DNA of 64,000 nt from Clostridium sp. OF03-18AA (GTDB lineage: Bacteria; Bacillota; Clostridia; Lachnospirales; Lachnospiraceae). Made by a program: the position numbers and the translations under genes. Within the stretch, counting starts at the first letter, position 1; each line of letters begins with the position of its first letter. Shown piece by piece: positions 51,767-59,886 of the stretch. Location: contig NZ_QUEP01000010.1 in assembly GCF_003478035.1 (NCBI RefSeq), forward strand, positions 62,334 to 126,333, given 5' to 3'. The notes under the pieces were generated by a model. That model made no database searches, had not been told where the DNA came from, and worked only from the letters and a program-made list of their open reading frames with translations.

Positions 51767-52273
51767 ATGAAATATGCAATCGTTTATTCCAGTAAAACCG
51801 GAAATACTGCAGCACTCGCAGATCGTCTCCATGATATCCTTCCGCATGAGCACTGTGTTTATTTCGGTGATACGTCCCATTACTCCCCGGAGCTTGGTGC
51901 GGATCTTATCTTCGCCGGCTTCTGGACCGATAAAGGAAGCTGTGATGACAGGACACGGATCTTCTTAAAAAACCTTCAGAATACAAAGATCGCTCTTTTC
52001 GGCACAGCCGGATATGCAGCTCCTGATTACATCCACTCGATCTTAAAGCAGGCAGAGGCAAATATTCCCGTAAACAACACCGTTCTTACAGGCTTCGTCT
52101 GCCAGGGAAAAATGCAGCCGGCAGTCGCCGATAAATTTGCCGCAATGCTCGAAAAGGACCCGGAGGACGCGAAGGGAAAGCTTCTTCGCGATACGTACAC
52201 AGAAGGTCTCTCCCATCCGAACGAAGAGGACTTCGCAAACTTTAAAAAGTGGGCTGAAGGCTTTATCCACTAA
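51767..52273 (+). CDS. Flavodoxin-family protein
   Basis: The start MKYAIVYSSKTGNTAAL (168 residues) has GGAGG 8 nt upstream. The FMN phosphate loop SSKTGNTA and the second-loop FGTAGYAAPDY are typical of flavodoxins. It lies directly after fprA in the same transcript, which suggests an electron carrier for it or a partner in oxidative-stress defence. Confidence 0.85.
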   Translation: MKYAIVYSSKTGNTAALADRLHDILPHEHCVYFGDTSHYSPELGADLIFAGFWTDKGSCDDRTRIFLKNLQNTKIALFGTAGYAAPDYIHSILKQAEANIPVNNTVLTGFVCQGKMQPAVADKFAAMLEKDPEDAKGKLLRDTYTEGLSHPNEEDFANFKKWAEGFIH

Positions 52274-52294
52274 TTGATCGTCATATAAAACACA

Positions 52295-52392
52295 CTGTAT
52301 GGATCCGCACGGCAGTCAAATTCAAGTCGAAACTTCCGTGAGACTTTGCACGTGATTCTGGTCAGTGAAGCTGACATATTCCTATCAGAATC
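52295..52392 (-). repeat. Dispersed hairpin repeat R2, copy B
   Basis: Read on the - strand it aligns with 18693-18787 over the full length. Here the outer pair GATTCTG/CAGAATC is perfect around GTCAG-CTTCA-CTGAC. It lies between the flavodoxin stop and its terminator, so it is in a 3' untranslated region. Confidence 0.7.
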
Positions 52393-52397
52393 ATGAA

Positions 52398-52437
52398 ATG
52401 CCGGATGATCGGTCTTCCCGATCACCCGGCATTTTTT
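52398..52437 (+). terminator. Rho-independent terminator of fprA-flavodoxin
   Basis: ATGCCGG-TGATCGG pairs with CCGATCA-CCGGCAT, with a tetraloop and six following T residues. Confidence 0.85.
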
Positions 52438-52458
52438 CATACTCAGACTTTGATCCAA

Positions 52459-53874
52459 TCAGTCTTTTACTCTCGGCAGCATTCTTCCACCGTATCCGAT
52501 TGCAAAGATCTCACCATTCTCATTTTCGAAGAATCTCACGTAGCCATCCTTATCCGGGTTGCGCACAATCCCTAAAAATTCCTGCACCGGCACAAATCGA
52601 AGAAGCGTCTCTCCCTCTTTGACTGCCAGATTTCCATCTTTTTCAAAGATCGTGATATTGTTATCTTCATCTGAACGGAAGGTGCCGCACATCGCCTTTC
52701 TCTTTTCCGCATCCCACTCCGTCTCCTGATAAACAAATCGGTCCTCGATCGGATTTCTTCCATGATACATCCGCATTGCTGCATCCGCAATCGTGCTAAC
52801 CGGCACGCCCGACGTGTTGCACAGTACCATAACGCCCACTCCGGCATCATACGACCAGGATAAATTCGACGAAACTCCTGGCAGGCTTCCGCCATGCTCC
52901 ATAACCGTCAGGTCATCCAGCTTCTTCTGCGAAAGACCAAAGCAATAATGGCTCTCCGGGCGATAATCGATTCTTGGGCGGCACATCGTCCGTACACCCT
53001 CCTGGGAGAGGATCCTTGTTCCATCGATTCCCTTTCCGTAATTCAGATACATGCAGATGTATTTTTTCATGTCTGCAAGCGTAGATTTCAGGGAACCGGC
53101 TCCGCCAAGAGAAAATGCATTGTCATGGTAATCTCTGCCGGAGGTCATGACACCTTTTTGCATTTTGTAGAGAATTGCCGCATTCGCATCCGCTGCCGGT
53201 CTTACATACTCTCCGCTGCTCCGCTCCATATGAAGAGGCTCAAGAATATGTTTTTTCACATATTCCGCAAAGCTGTTCTCCCCGCCGACACGACGCACGA
53301 TCTCCGATAAAAGTCCAAAACCATCATTGCAATAGCTCATGTAGTTTCCCGGATCTCCGATCAGACCGCCGTTTTCCTTTGTCTGGGCATCCAGCAGCTC
53401 AGCTACTGCCTTTGTTCCTTCCAATGCGATCTTCTCACAGAACGCAAAATCCCCTGTCTCATTTTCATCCAGTCCTGCCTTCTGCGCGATCTCATTGATG
53501 ATCGTGCGGTGCATCGGATAAAAGCCCGCTGTGTGACATAAAAAGTGCCATACCTTTATCGGTTTCTGATTACGGTTTGTAAATTCCGGAATATATTTGC
53601 TCACCGGATCATCCAGATCTACTTTTCCGGCTTCGACTAACTGCATGATCGATAAAGCCACAAAGGATTTCGTGACGGACGCTAATCCGAAGATCGTATC
53701 CTCATCGATCGGCAGTTTTCTCTCCTGATCCCGGTATCCAAAAAACTTTTCATACTGAGTCTTTCCATTTCGGTCAACGATCGCAACCGCGATTCCCACT
53801 GCGTTGGAACGTTCCTGTATTCTGGATACAAGTTCCTCAAAAAGAAATCTTGACGCATTTGTGATTTTGTTCAT
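52459..53874 (-). CDS. Serine hydrolase, beta-lactamase class C/penicillin-binding family
   Basis: The start MNKITNASRF (471 residues) follows GAGGAG. Active-site motifs are Ser66-x-x-Lys69 (ASVTKSF), Tyr181-x-Asn183 (SYCNDG) and His327-Gly-Gly (EHGGSLPG), all in normal order. A C-terminal 100-residue beta domain is present. There is no signal peptide, so action on cytoplasmic or imported peptides or esters (D-amino-acid peptidase, esterase) is more likely than antibiotic resistance. The gene has its own promoter and a leader dyad related to that of the M20-capA operon. Confidence 0.88.
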   Translation of the reverse strand: MNKITNASRFLFEELVSRIQERSNAVGIAVAIVDRNGKTQYEKFFGYRDQERKLPIDEDTIFGLASVTKSFVALSIMQLVEAGKVDLDDPVSKYIPEFTNRNQKPIKVWHFLCHTAGFYPMHRTIINEIAQKAGLDENETGDFAFCEKIALEGTKAVAELLDAQTKENGGLIGDPGNYMSYCNDGFGLLSEIVRRVGGENSFAEYVKKHILEPLHMERSSGEYVRPAADANAAILYKMQKGVMTSGRDYHDNAFSLGGAGSLKSTLADMKKYICMYLNYGKGIDGTRILSQEGVRTMCRPRIDYRPESHYCFGLSQKKLDDLTVMEHGGSLPGVSSNLSWSYDAGVGVMVLCNTSGVPVSTIADAAMRMYHGRNPIEDRFVYQETEWDAEKRKAMCGTFRSDEDNNITIFEKDGNLAVKEGETLLRFVPVQEFLGIVRNPDKDGYVRFFENENGEIFAIGYGGRMLPRVKD

Positions 53875-53898
53875 GGGTACTCCTCTCATTTTTTCTGT

Positions 53899-53978
53899 GC
53901 GCACCTGATGATGAGCCGATTCTTACACAGGTGCGCTGTCTTTATATTGATTATATCGATTCCGATCGTTTTCTTCAA
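53899..53978 (-). promoter_or_regulatory. Promoter plus 5'-end dyad of the serine hydrolase transcript
   Basis: TTGAAG, 17 bp, TATAAT on the - strand (53950-53978). The predicted 5' end carries AAAGACAGCGCACCTG, then TAAGAATCGGC, then CAGGTGCGC; GCGCACCTG and CAGGTGCGC are a perfect 9-bp stem. The first 30 bases match the leader of the M20-capA operon at about 24 positions. Confidence 0.6.
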
Positions 53979-54031
53979 GTTCTTCCCTGTCCCGATCAAT
54001 TTCGCTCAGGACTTTACTCTTTCTATCTCCT

Positions 54032-55327
54032 TTAAAGTCTGATCGTTCCTACACCGTCTTTAATTTCCATCTCAGTTCCGTAAGGTTTTGAAAGCTCTGC
54101 CAGGTATGCCAGTACTTTCTCATCACCGGTCAACACCGGAACTCCTTTTTGCGGCCTTTTTTCTGTCATTCCAAGAGAAATCGGATACAGTTTGATTTCT
54201 GTCACATGTCCGTCTTCCATGGTCCAGCCTGCCATCACGGATAACCAGATCTCCGGAAGCACTCCGTATCCGGCCGTGCCGTTTTTACTACGGGCATCCA
54301 TATAAGCACCTACCTTGGTATCCAGCGGCATTTTTTTATTCATGTATGCATCGTAAGGCTGCTTTTCCACAGTTTCTGTCTCAAAAAGGAAATTTCCCAG
54401 ACTGTAGAAGATAGGCGCTCCGTGATAGATCTCAATTCCACGAAGTTCATGCGGTCCGTGTCCGATTACCGCATCTGCTCCCGCATCCACACATCTTCTT
54501 GAAAATGTCTCAAGGAACATGGATGGAACCGTTGTGTCCTCCCCATCCGTCTCATGCCCGTGAAAGCTTACAAGAACGATATCTGCCTGTTTTTTTGCCT
54601 CAATGATCTCCTTCTCGACACGTTCCATATCAGCCGGGAATGGAACGCTCTCGATCCAGTCTTTTTCATCCAGCACAAATTTGTATGTTCCAAAGGGCAG
54701 TGTTCCGGAAGCCGGCGGATTCTTATATCCATTTTTAACGGACCGCTCCATTGTTGCGTTGATCTTTGTAAGCGCCGCCAGTTCTTCGGCTTTTTTATAG
54801 TTCTCTTCCGTGACATGGTAAATCGTTTCATATCGCAGCGGATTTAATCCCGGTCTTCCGACCAGTTCCGCGCTCTGTCCACCAGCCATTCCTGACTCAT
54901 GGAAGCTTGAAGAGACTGCGATCATTGCGACACGTCCGTTTTTCGTCTCCAGATAGCATGGTTTTGATGCCTCGGAAAGATTTTTTCCTGTTCCGGCAAA
55001 GATCATGTCTCTCTCTTCGAGATTCCGGATGGTCGCAAGAACGCCTCCATGACTGTAGTCGCAGGAATGATTATTTGCTGTATTAAACAGATTAAAACCA
55101 AACGATCTCATATCATCAAGGGTTCTTGGATCTGCCATTGCCCAGGTTCCTCCGGAAAATGCTGCCGGATATCCTTCCTCATTGTGGAATGTCATCTCCA
55201 GATTCGAAAATTTCACATCATACTGACTGATCACGTCTCTGACCTGCTCAAATCCTTCATAACCGCCTTCCGGAAATCTTCTTGTGATAAACGCATCACC
55301 TGTAGCAATCAGTGTCATTTTCTTCAT
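54032..55327 (-). CDS. CapA-family (PGA_cap) metallophosphatase-like protein
   Basis: The 431-residue protein shows the CapA/PgsA motifs: TLIATGDAFI (metal Asp), FSNLEMTF, NTANNHSCDYSHGG, VSFHGHE and VIGHGPHELRGIEIY with SLGNFLFE. CapA proteins are linked to poly-gamma-glutamate synthesis or turnover, but many clostridial members are uncharacterised. No signal peptide is visible, which argues against an exported capsule role. It starts 3 bp after the M20 peptidase stop, so the two are coupled; they may act in sequence on a gamma-glutamyl or other peptide. Confidence 0.85.
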   Translation of the reverse strand: MKKMTLIATGDAFITRRFPEGGYEGFEQVRDVISQYDVKFSNLEMTFHNEEGYPAAFSGGTWAMADPRTLDDMRSFGFNLFNTANNHSCDYSHGGVLATIRNLEERDMIFAGTGKNLSEASKPCYLETKNGRVAMIAVSSSFHESGMAGGQSAELVGRPGLNPLRYETIYHVTEENYKKAEELAALTKINATMERSVKNGYKNPPASGTLPFGTYKFVLDEKDWIESVPFPADMERVEKEIIEAKKQADIVLVSFHGHETDGEDTTVPSMFLETFSRRCVDAGADAVIGHGPHELRGIEIYHGAPIFYSLGNFLFETETVEKQPYDAYMNKKMPLDTKVGAYMDARSKNGTAGYGVLPEIWLSVMAGWTMEDGHVTEIKLYPISLGMTEKRPQKGVPVLTGDEKVLAYLAELSKPYGTEMEIKDGVGTIRL

Positions 55328-55330
55328 AAT

Positions 55331-56596
55331 CTATTTTCCCTCCACAACAGAATTAGTCTCCCCGTCGATTCCTGCTGCCATCATCAATACCATAAATGCC
55401 TGCTGAACTGCCTTATATGAGTCGGTGATCGGAAACTTTTCATGAACACTATGATTCATTATATTCTTTCTATTTTCATCCGGTGCAAACGCGCGTCCAA
55501 GACAGATCGATGGAATTCCTTTCGAAACCGCTACGTTCGCATTTGTGCAGCCACCTTTATGGAATACCGGTTCAATATCCAGAGACTTCAAACCAAGCCA
55601 CGCGGATTCTACCAGTGGTGTATGGGAATCCTGAACTCCGCCCGGAACCTGACTGATCAGTTTTTTATCCCATGTGATCTCATCTTTTCCCCATTTTTCT
55701 GTTTCTTCCCGGCATGCTTCTTCGATCGCGTCAAAAATTTTTGTGCGAAGCTTTGCAAGCTCCTCCGGTGAATTTGATCTGAAATTAAATTTGATGGTTG
55801 CCTGCGATGCGATCGCATGCACTCCGGCCGCAGTTCCACCGTGGAAATTTGAGACACAGAAGCTTGTCTTCGGATCTGATGGAACTGTAAAATCAGCGAT
55901 CTTCGCAACTGCTCTGGCTGCTGCATGGATCGGCTGTGCCATCTCGCCAAACGCTCCAAACGCATGACCGCCGATACCATAAAAGTTGACCTCGTAGGTC
56001 TCTCCGCTTGTCGCCTCGAAGATCAATACACTCATGTCATTGTTATCAATTGTGAGTGAAATATCAATGTCGTCATTATCATTCAGGAAATCTTTCATTC
56101 CGCCGAGGCCGCCCATACCTTCCTCGCGGGTAGTTGCCACAAATACAATGTCTCCGAATGTCTTGATCTCGTTCTGATTCAATGCTCTTAAAAGTCCCAA
56201 CAGCATTGCCAGTGCTCTCGTATCATCACCGATTCCCGGTGCGTAGAGGAATCCGTCTCTCTCCTCTACGCCATGTACCGTTCCAAATGGAAAGACTGTA
56301 TCCAGATGACCCTCGATCAATACCTTCGGTCCTTTGCCGCTTCCTTTTCGAAGGCCAACAACATTTCCACCGCGGTCAATGTGAACATTTTCAAGACCAA
56401 GAGCTTTAAATTTTTCCATCATAACCGCTGCGCGTTTTTCTTCCTCCCCCGTCGGAGCCTCTATGAGAACCAGTTCTTTCTGTTCTTCAATCGTATTCCT
56501 CTCATCTTCCTGTATAAATTTCATAGCTTCCTTTACACATGGAATACTCATTGTATATTCAAACTGTTTTTTTACCCGCTCTGATACCTGATACAT
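55331..56596 (-). CDS. M20 family peptidase (PepT/ArgE-like)
   Basis: The 421-residue protein has the two-zinc M20 core: LIEGHLDTVFP, APGIGDDTRALA, TTREEGMGGLGG, SLTIDNNDMS and a C-terminal MNHSVHEKFP. It should release amino acids from small peptides or N-acyl amino acids. AGGAGG lies 8 nt before the ATG. Operon with capA; the transcript begins with a structured leader, and a LysR gene lies just upstream on the same strand. Confidence 0.87.
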   Translation of the reverse strand: MYQVSERVKKQFEYTMSIPCVKEAMKFIQEDERNTIEEQKELVLIEAPTGEEEKRAAVMMEKFKALGLENVHIDRGGNVVGLRKGSGKGPKVLIEGHLDTVFPFGTVHGVEERDGFLYAPGIGDDTRALAMLLGLLRALNQNEIKTFGDIVFVATTREEGMGGLGGMKDFLNDNDDIDISLTIDNNDMSVLIFEATSGETYEVNFYGIGGHAFGAFGEMAQPIHAAARAVAKIADFTVPSDPKTSFCVSNFHGGTAAGVHAIASQATIKFNFRSNSPEELAKLRTKIFDAIEEACREETEKWGKDEITWDKKLISQVPGGVQDSHTPLVESAWLGLKSLDIEPVFHKGGCTNANVAVSKGIPSICLGRAFAPDENRKNIMNHSVHEKFPITDSYKAVQQAFMVLMMAAGIDGETNSVVEGK

Positions 56597-56655
56597 GCTT
56601 CATCCTCCTTTTGTGATCAACAACTACTGGTAACAAAAATGATATAAACACGACA

Positions 56656-56736
56656 AAAGCGCTCCTTTTTAAGAAGGTCTTTCAGGCCTTCACCATAGCT
56701 TCATATGGCTGATTCTTAAAAAGATGCGCTTTCTTT
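56656..56736 (-). ncRNA. Structured leader candidate of the M20-capA operon
   Basis: The predicted transcript 5' end folds into a long stem: AAAGCGC with GCGCTTT and TTTTTAAGAA with TTCTTAAAAA, separated by a small internal loop. Inside are CCATA-TGAAGC-TATGG and GAAGG with CCTTC, the latter competing with the outer stem. The 5' 30 bases resemble the serine hydrolase leader. It could be a regulatory RNA or a DNA operator; I do not recognise a known riboswitch class. Confidence 0.5.
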
Positions 56737-56745
56737 TATAGGTTA

Positions 56746-56774
56746 ATTATATATTAATTATATTTATTGTTCAA
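56746..56774 (-). promoter_or_regulatory. Sigma-A promoter of the M20-capA operon
   Basis: TTGAAC, 17 bp, TATAAT on the - strand; the start codon is about 150 bp downstream. Confidence 0.7.
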
Positions 56775-56830
56775 ATATTATTCATGAATAACTTACATTC
56801 TCATTTCGAATGAATTTGGCACAATTTTAT

Positions 56831-57706
56831 TTATTCTTCTTTGATACTATTAAAATATTTTTCCGTGTATTTACAGAATTCCTCCAATTCTTCTGTCATT
56901 TTTAGATCTTTCTGCAGGATCAGATACAGAGATCGTTTGAATTCGTTGTTATCGATCGGCCGGTAACAGACATTTTCAAAATCTGTCTCGCTTCTCAGGT
57001 GATCTCTCCAGGAATACCTTGGCCAGATGGCGATTCCTAACCCCTCCTGCACCATGCGCCTCAAAATATTAACAGTATCACATTCAAATGCAATATCCGG
57101 AATAATCCCTTCTTTTTCGAATATTGCGTCTGAAATCGTCCGGATACTTCCTCCACTTCTCAGCATAACAAATTTTTCATTTCTGATATCCGACAACCTG
57201 ACTTTTTCCACATTTCTCAACCACGAATCTTTATGAAACGCGAGACACAATGGCTCTTCCATCAATTTTACTGCATTGCTGAACACATACTGAGGCAGTG
57301 TACTTCGAATGCAGACATCCCACTTCGTTGCCTCTCTGCGATCTAATACCTGAAAAAAAACATCCGGATTTTCCTCCCGGAATTCGCGAATCAGTTCCGG
57401 AACAAGCAGTCCTCCGGTCAAAACATTCAAACGGATCAGTTTCTTCTTCTGTCTATTGTGGAATTCCAACGGAAGCCGTTCTATTTCCTCAAGCAAAGGA
57501 ACCACCCTTTCCTGCAATAAATACCCATCATGGGTAAGCACACAGGATCTTCCGTTTTTCCGGAGCAGTTCTGTTTTTAATTCGCGCTCCAGTGATTGGA
57601 TCGCCTTACTGATGGAAGGTTGGGATACATTCAATTCCTGCGCCGCCATCGTGATATTTTCATATTTCGCCGCATATACAAAATATCGAAGCTGATATAG
57701 TTCCAT
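56831..57706 (-). CDS. LysR-family transcriptional regulator
   Basis: The ATG of MELYQLRYFVYAAKY is chosen (291 residues) because GGGGGAG lies 8 nt before it. Residues 1-60 form the winged helix (ITMAAQELNVSQPSISKAIQSLERELKTELLRKNGRS), followed by a two-lobed effector domain. It is upstream of, and on the same strand as, the M20-capA promoter, a probable target, and downstream of the 2-hydroxycarboxylate transporter. The effector is unknown. Confidence 0.9.
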   Translation of the reverse strand: MELYQLRYFVYAAKYENITMAAQELNVSQPSISKAIQSLERELKTELLRKNGRSCVLTHDGYLLQERVVPLLEEIERLPLEFHNRQKKKLIRLNVLTGGLLVPELIREFREENPDVFFQVLDRREATKWDVCIRSTLPQYVFSNAVKLMEEPLCLAFHKDSWLRNVEKVRLSDIRNEKFVMLRSGGSIRTISDAIFEKEGIIPDIAFECDTVNILRRMVQEGLGIAIWPRYSWRDHLRSETDFENVCYRPIDNNEFKRSLYLILQKDLKMTEELEEFCKYTEKYFNSIKEE

Positions 57707-57737
57707 CTTTGCCACTCCCCCGTTTGTAATGCATAAT

Positions 57738-57763
57738 GTAACTGTTCAGTGCCTCACAGTTAC
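57738..57763. promoter_or_regulatory. Perfect 8-bp dyad upstream of the LysR gene
   Basis: GTAACTGT and ACAGTTAC enclose 10 nt, 30 bp upstream of the LysR start. It resembles the left hairpin of repeat R1 (TTACTGTT/AACAGTAA) but could be an autoregulatory site. Confidence 0.35.
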
Positions 57764-57784
57764 GGGCAAAAATCCCATACTTTA

Positions 57785-57820
57785 CTAAAACAAGCACAGC
57801 AGGTGCAAAAGCCTGCTGCT
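57785..57820 (-). terminator. Possible terminator of the 2-hydroxycarboxylate transporter
   Basis: AGCAGG and CCTGCT stem, with TGTGCTTGTTTT following on the - strand; the stem is short. Confidence 0.4.
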
Positions 57821-57840
57821 CACAATACAGAATCCAGATC

Positions 57841-59103
57841 CTACCCCACCATCTGCACTAATATTCCTCCAATCGTCAGCATCAGCGCTCCGCAGGATCT
57901 TGTAACGATCTGCGCAAATGGCAAAAGCTCCATTCTATGCGCACTGCTCAAAACAGCTACATTGCCGGAACCGCCCATATTTGTTGTACACATCCCCGCT
58001 GCGATGGCAGATTCCAGTGGGAAAAAGCCAACCAGCTTTCCAAGAACTGACGCCGTAAACGTAATGATCCCCACGATGAGTACCACCGTGATCAGATATA
58101 ACGGTGTCAAAGTCTTTAAAATTGTATTCAGATCGATCAGGGTAAAGCCGATCCCAGCAAGTGCCGCCGCCGTCCAGCTCTTAATGGCAAACTGCCCCCA
58201 CTCTCTTGCCGCATCCTCCAGCTCTTCGGACATGATGCCGGTTCCCTTCACGAGCACGACCGCAATGATCATCCACGCATACGTCGGGATCACAGGAACA
58301 AATCTGTGTAAGATCGCGCCAAGCTGATAAAAGGCAAACGCAATGATCATCCCGGTGCATAAAGACGCAAATGTCGGCTTCAATGGCGGTGTCTTTTTCA
58401 CCGTTTTTCCATCATTCACCAATACACCGTTTCCGGTCGTCTCCGGATGTTTTTTTCCGAAGTTGTTTAAAAGACCGCCAAAAATAATCGCTACACAGTT
58501 TCCAAGTACCGTGGCCGGTGCCATCTTTGTCAGCACATCCGCCGCTTCCACGCCGAGCGCCTGGGAATACATGGCAGAAAGAGGAACTGTACCCGCTGTC
58601 ATTCCGCCGCTGGTCATAGGCACTCCGATATAAAGGATCCCGCCCCAGAAACCTTCCCCAAGGATGATCCCCATAATTCCTGAAAGCAGAATTCCCATAG
58701 AAAGAGAGATCACCGCCACCGGCAGAAGCTTCACGGTAGCCCTGAGCAGAAGATTCCGGTCGATATTAAAGAGACTGCCGCAGATCAGCGCCGCGATATA
58801 AAAGATCAGGAAGCCACTGTCATTGACAAAATAATCGAGCGTCTCAAGCGTCTGCTCAGGAATCAGTCCGCCTGCCGTGAGGATCGCAGAACCGAGAATA
58901 CAGATCACAGATCCTCCGAGATACGTCTTCACCACCGGTACGTTATTTCCAATCGCATTTAAGCCCTCACCGAATACCATCAACACCAAAAACGCCGGAA
59001 CCAGACTCTTCGGGACACAGCCCGTAAACATGCATGCCGCCGTCAGTGCCAGAATGAGGACATACAATGGCAGCGGAAACCCCGCCACTTTAAAATCCTT
59101 CAT
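57841..59103 (-). CDS. 2-hydroxycarboxylate transporter (2HCT family, CitS/MaeN-like)
   Basis: The start MKDFKVAGFPLPLY (420 residues) has GAGG 6 nt upstream. The two inverted halves carry the family hairpins: TSGGMTAGTVPLS in the first and CTTNMGGSGNVAVL in the second (the GGxG pair). 2HCT carriers take up citrate, malate or lactate with sodium or by exchange. It follows greA by 22 bp and is probably read from the greA promoter. With ttdAB and the SLC13 carriers it adds to the carboxylate theme. Confidence 0.9.
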   Translation of the reverse strand: MKDFKVAGFPLPLYVLILALTAACMFTGCVPKSLVPAFLVLMVFGEGLNAIGNNVPVVKTYLGGSVICILGSAILTAGGLIPEQTLETLDYFVNDSGFLIFYIAALICGSLFNIDRNLLLRATVKLLPVAVISLSMGILLSGIMGIILGEGFWGGILYIGVPMTSGGMTAGTVPLSAMYSQALGVEAADVLTKMAPATVLGNCVAIIFGGLLNNFGKKHPETTGNGVLVNDGKTVKKTPPLKPTFASLCTGMIIAFAFYQLGAILHRFVPVIPTYAWMIIAVVLVKGTGIMSEELEDAAREWGQFAIKSWTAAALAGIGFTLIDLNTILKTLTPLYLITVVLIVGIITFTASVLGKLVGFFPLESAIAAGMCTTNMGGSGNVAVLSSAHRMELLPFAQIVTRSCGALMLTIGGILVQMVG

Positions 59104-59125
59104 ACTCAACCTCTCTCTGCCTTCT

Positions 59126-59629
59126 TTAAAAACTCCGGATCGCATCGCTTCCGTCATCCACGGTCTTCTCCAGACGCTTGATGATCACGTCATATCCGGC
59201 CCTGTCATTCACCTGCACATGTACCCGGTCGCCGACCTTATGCCCCAGAAGTGCCCTTCCAAGCGGGGACTCGGAACTGATGAGTCCCTTTAAGGAATTT
59301 CCGCGGATCGTCGTAACGATCTTATAGGTCTCCGTCTCATCGTCATCCTCAAAATACACGTCCACCGTGTTGTAGAGACCGACCTCATCGTCTTTTGACT
59401 CATCAGAGACCACCTTCGCCGTCCGGATCATTCTCTCCAGATACCGGATCCGGCTCTCATTCTTGTTCTTGTCCTTCTTCGCTGCATAATATTCAAAATT
59501 TTCACTTAAGTCGCCCTGGGCTCTCGCCTCTTTTACCGCCTCGATCGCCTCTTTCCGGACCACAAGTTTCCGGTATTCGATCTCCTCTTCCATCTTCTTT
59601 ATATCATTTTTTGTTAACTCATCATACAT
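59126..59629 (-). CDS. greA: Transcription elongation factor GreA/GreB family
   Basis: The 167-residue protein has the N-terminal coiled coil (about 5-75) with the acidic tip GDLSENFEYYAAKKD, where Asp and Glu contact the polymerase active site, and a C-terminal FKBP-like domain (SPLGRALLGHKVGDRV). It rescues backtracked RNA polymerase. The length and tip favour GreA. A second, conventional greA may exist elsewhere, as this copy is paired with a transporter gene. Confidence 0.88.
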   Translation of the reverse strand: MYDELTKNDIKKMEEEIEYRKLVVRKEAIEAVKEARAQGDLSENFEYYAAKKDKNKNESRIRYLERMIRTAKVVSDESKDDEVGLYNTVDVYFEDDDETETYKIVTTIRGNSLKGLISSESPLGRALLGHKVGDRVHVQVNDRAGYDVIIKRLEKTVDDGSDAIRSF

Positions 59630-59692
59630 AGTTTTTCCACTTCTTTCCTGAATTCTTTTAACACTATCTTATCTCATTCCTGCCTTAAAAAC

Positions 59693-59800
59693 AAGCCCTG
59701 AGGAATCCGGCCCCTGCAAATATACCGGCAGTCTTACACTGTGCGCATCCTTGGCACGTTCGTGCCTTTTGTGTAGCAGGGAATTCCCCGGAATTTCCTG
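59693..59800. repeat. Cluster of small palindromes between greA and TauE
   Basis: GGCACG-TT-CGTGCC (59753-59766) and CAGGGAATTCC with GGAATTTCCTG (about 59777-59800) lie close together. The arrangement recalls R1 (several hairpins with a GGAATT-type last one), but the bases do not align well enough to call a copy. Confidence 0.4.
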
Positions 59801-59804
59801 TTAC

Positions 59805-59843
59805 ATAAAAAGAGCCGGTCCGCAGTAAGACCAGCCCTTTTGT
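59805..59843 (-). terminator. Rho-independent terminator of the TauE gene
   Basis: AAAAGGGCTGGTC pairs with GACCGGCTCTTTT using G-U pairs on the - strand transcript, followed by TTTTTATG. Confidence 0.7.
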
Positions 59844-59886
59844 ATGGGTAAACAAAAACAGGTAAACCTTATTGAATTTTATGCCT

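Noticed and set aside
52459..53874. Antibiotic-resistance class C beta-lactamase
   Set aside because: It has the motifs of the superfamily but no signal peptide, an extra C-terminal domain and a peptidase-rich neighbourhood.
59693..59800. Further copy of repeat R1
   Set aside because: Several hairpins are present but the sequence does not align with the other copies.
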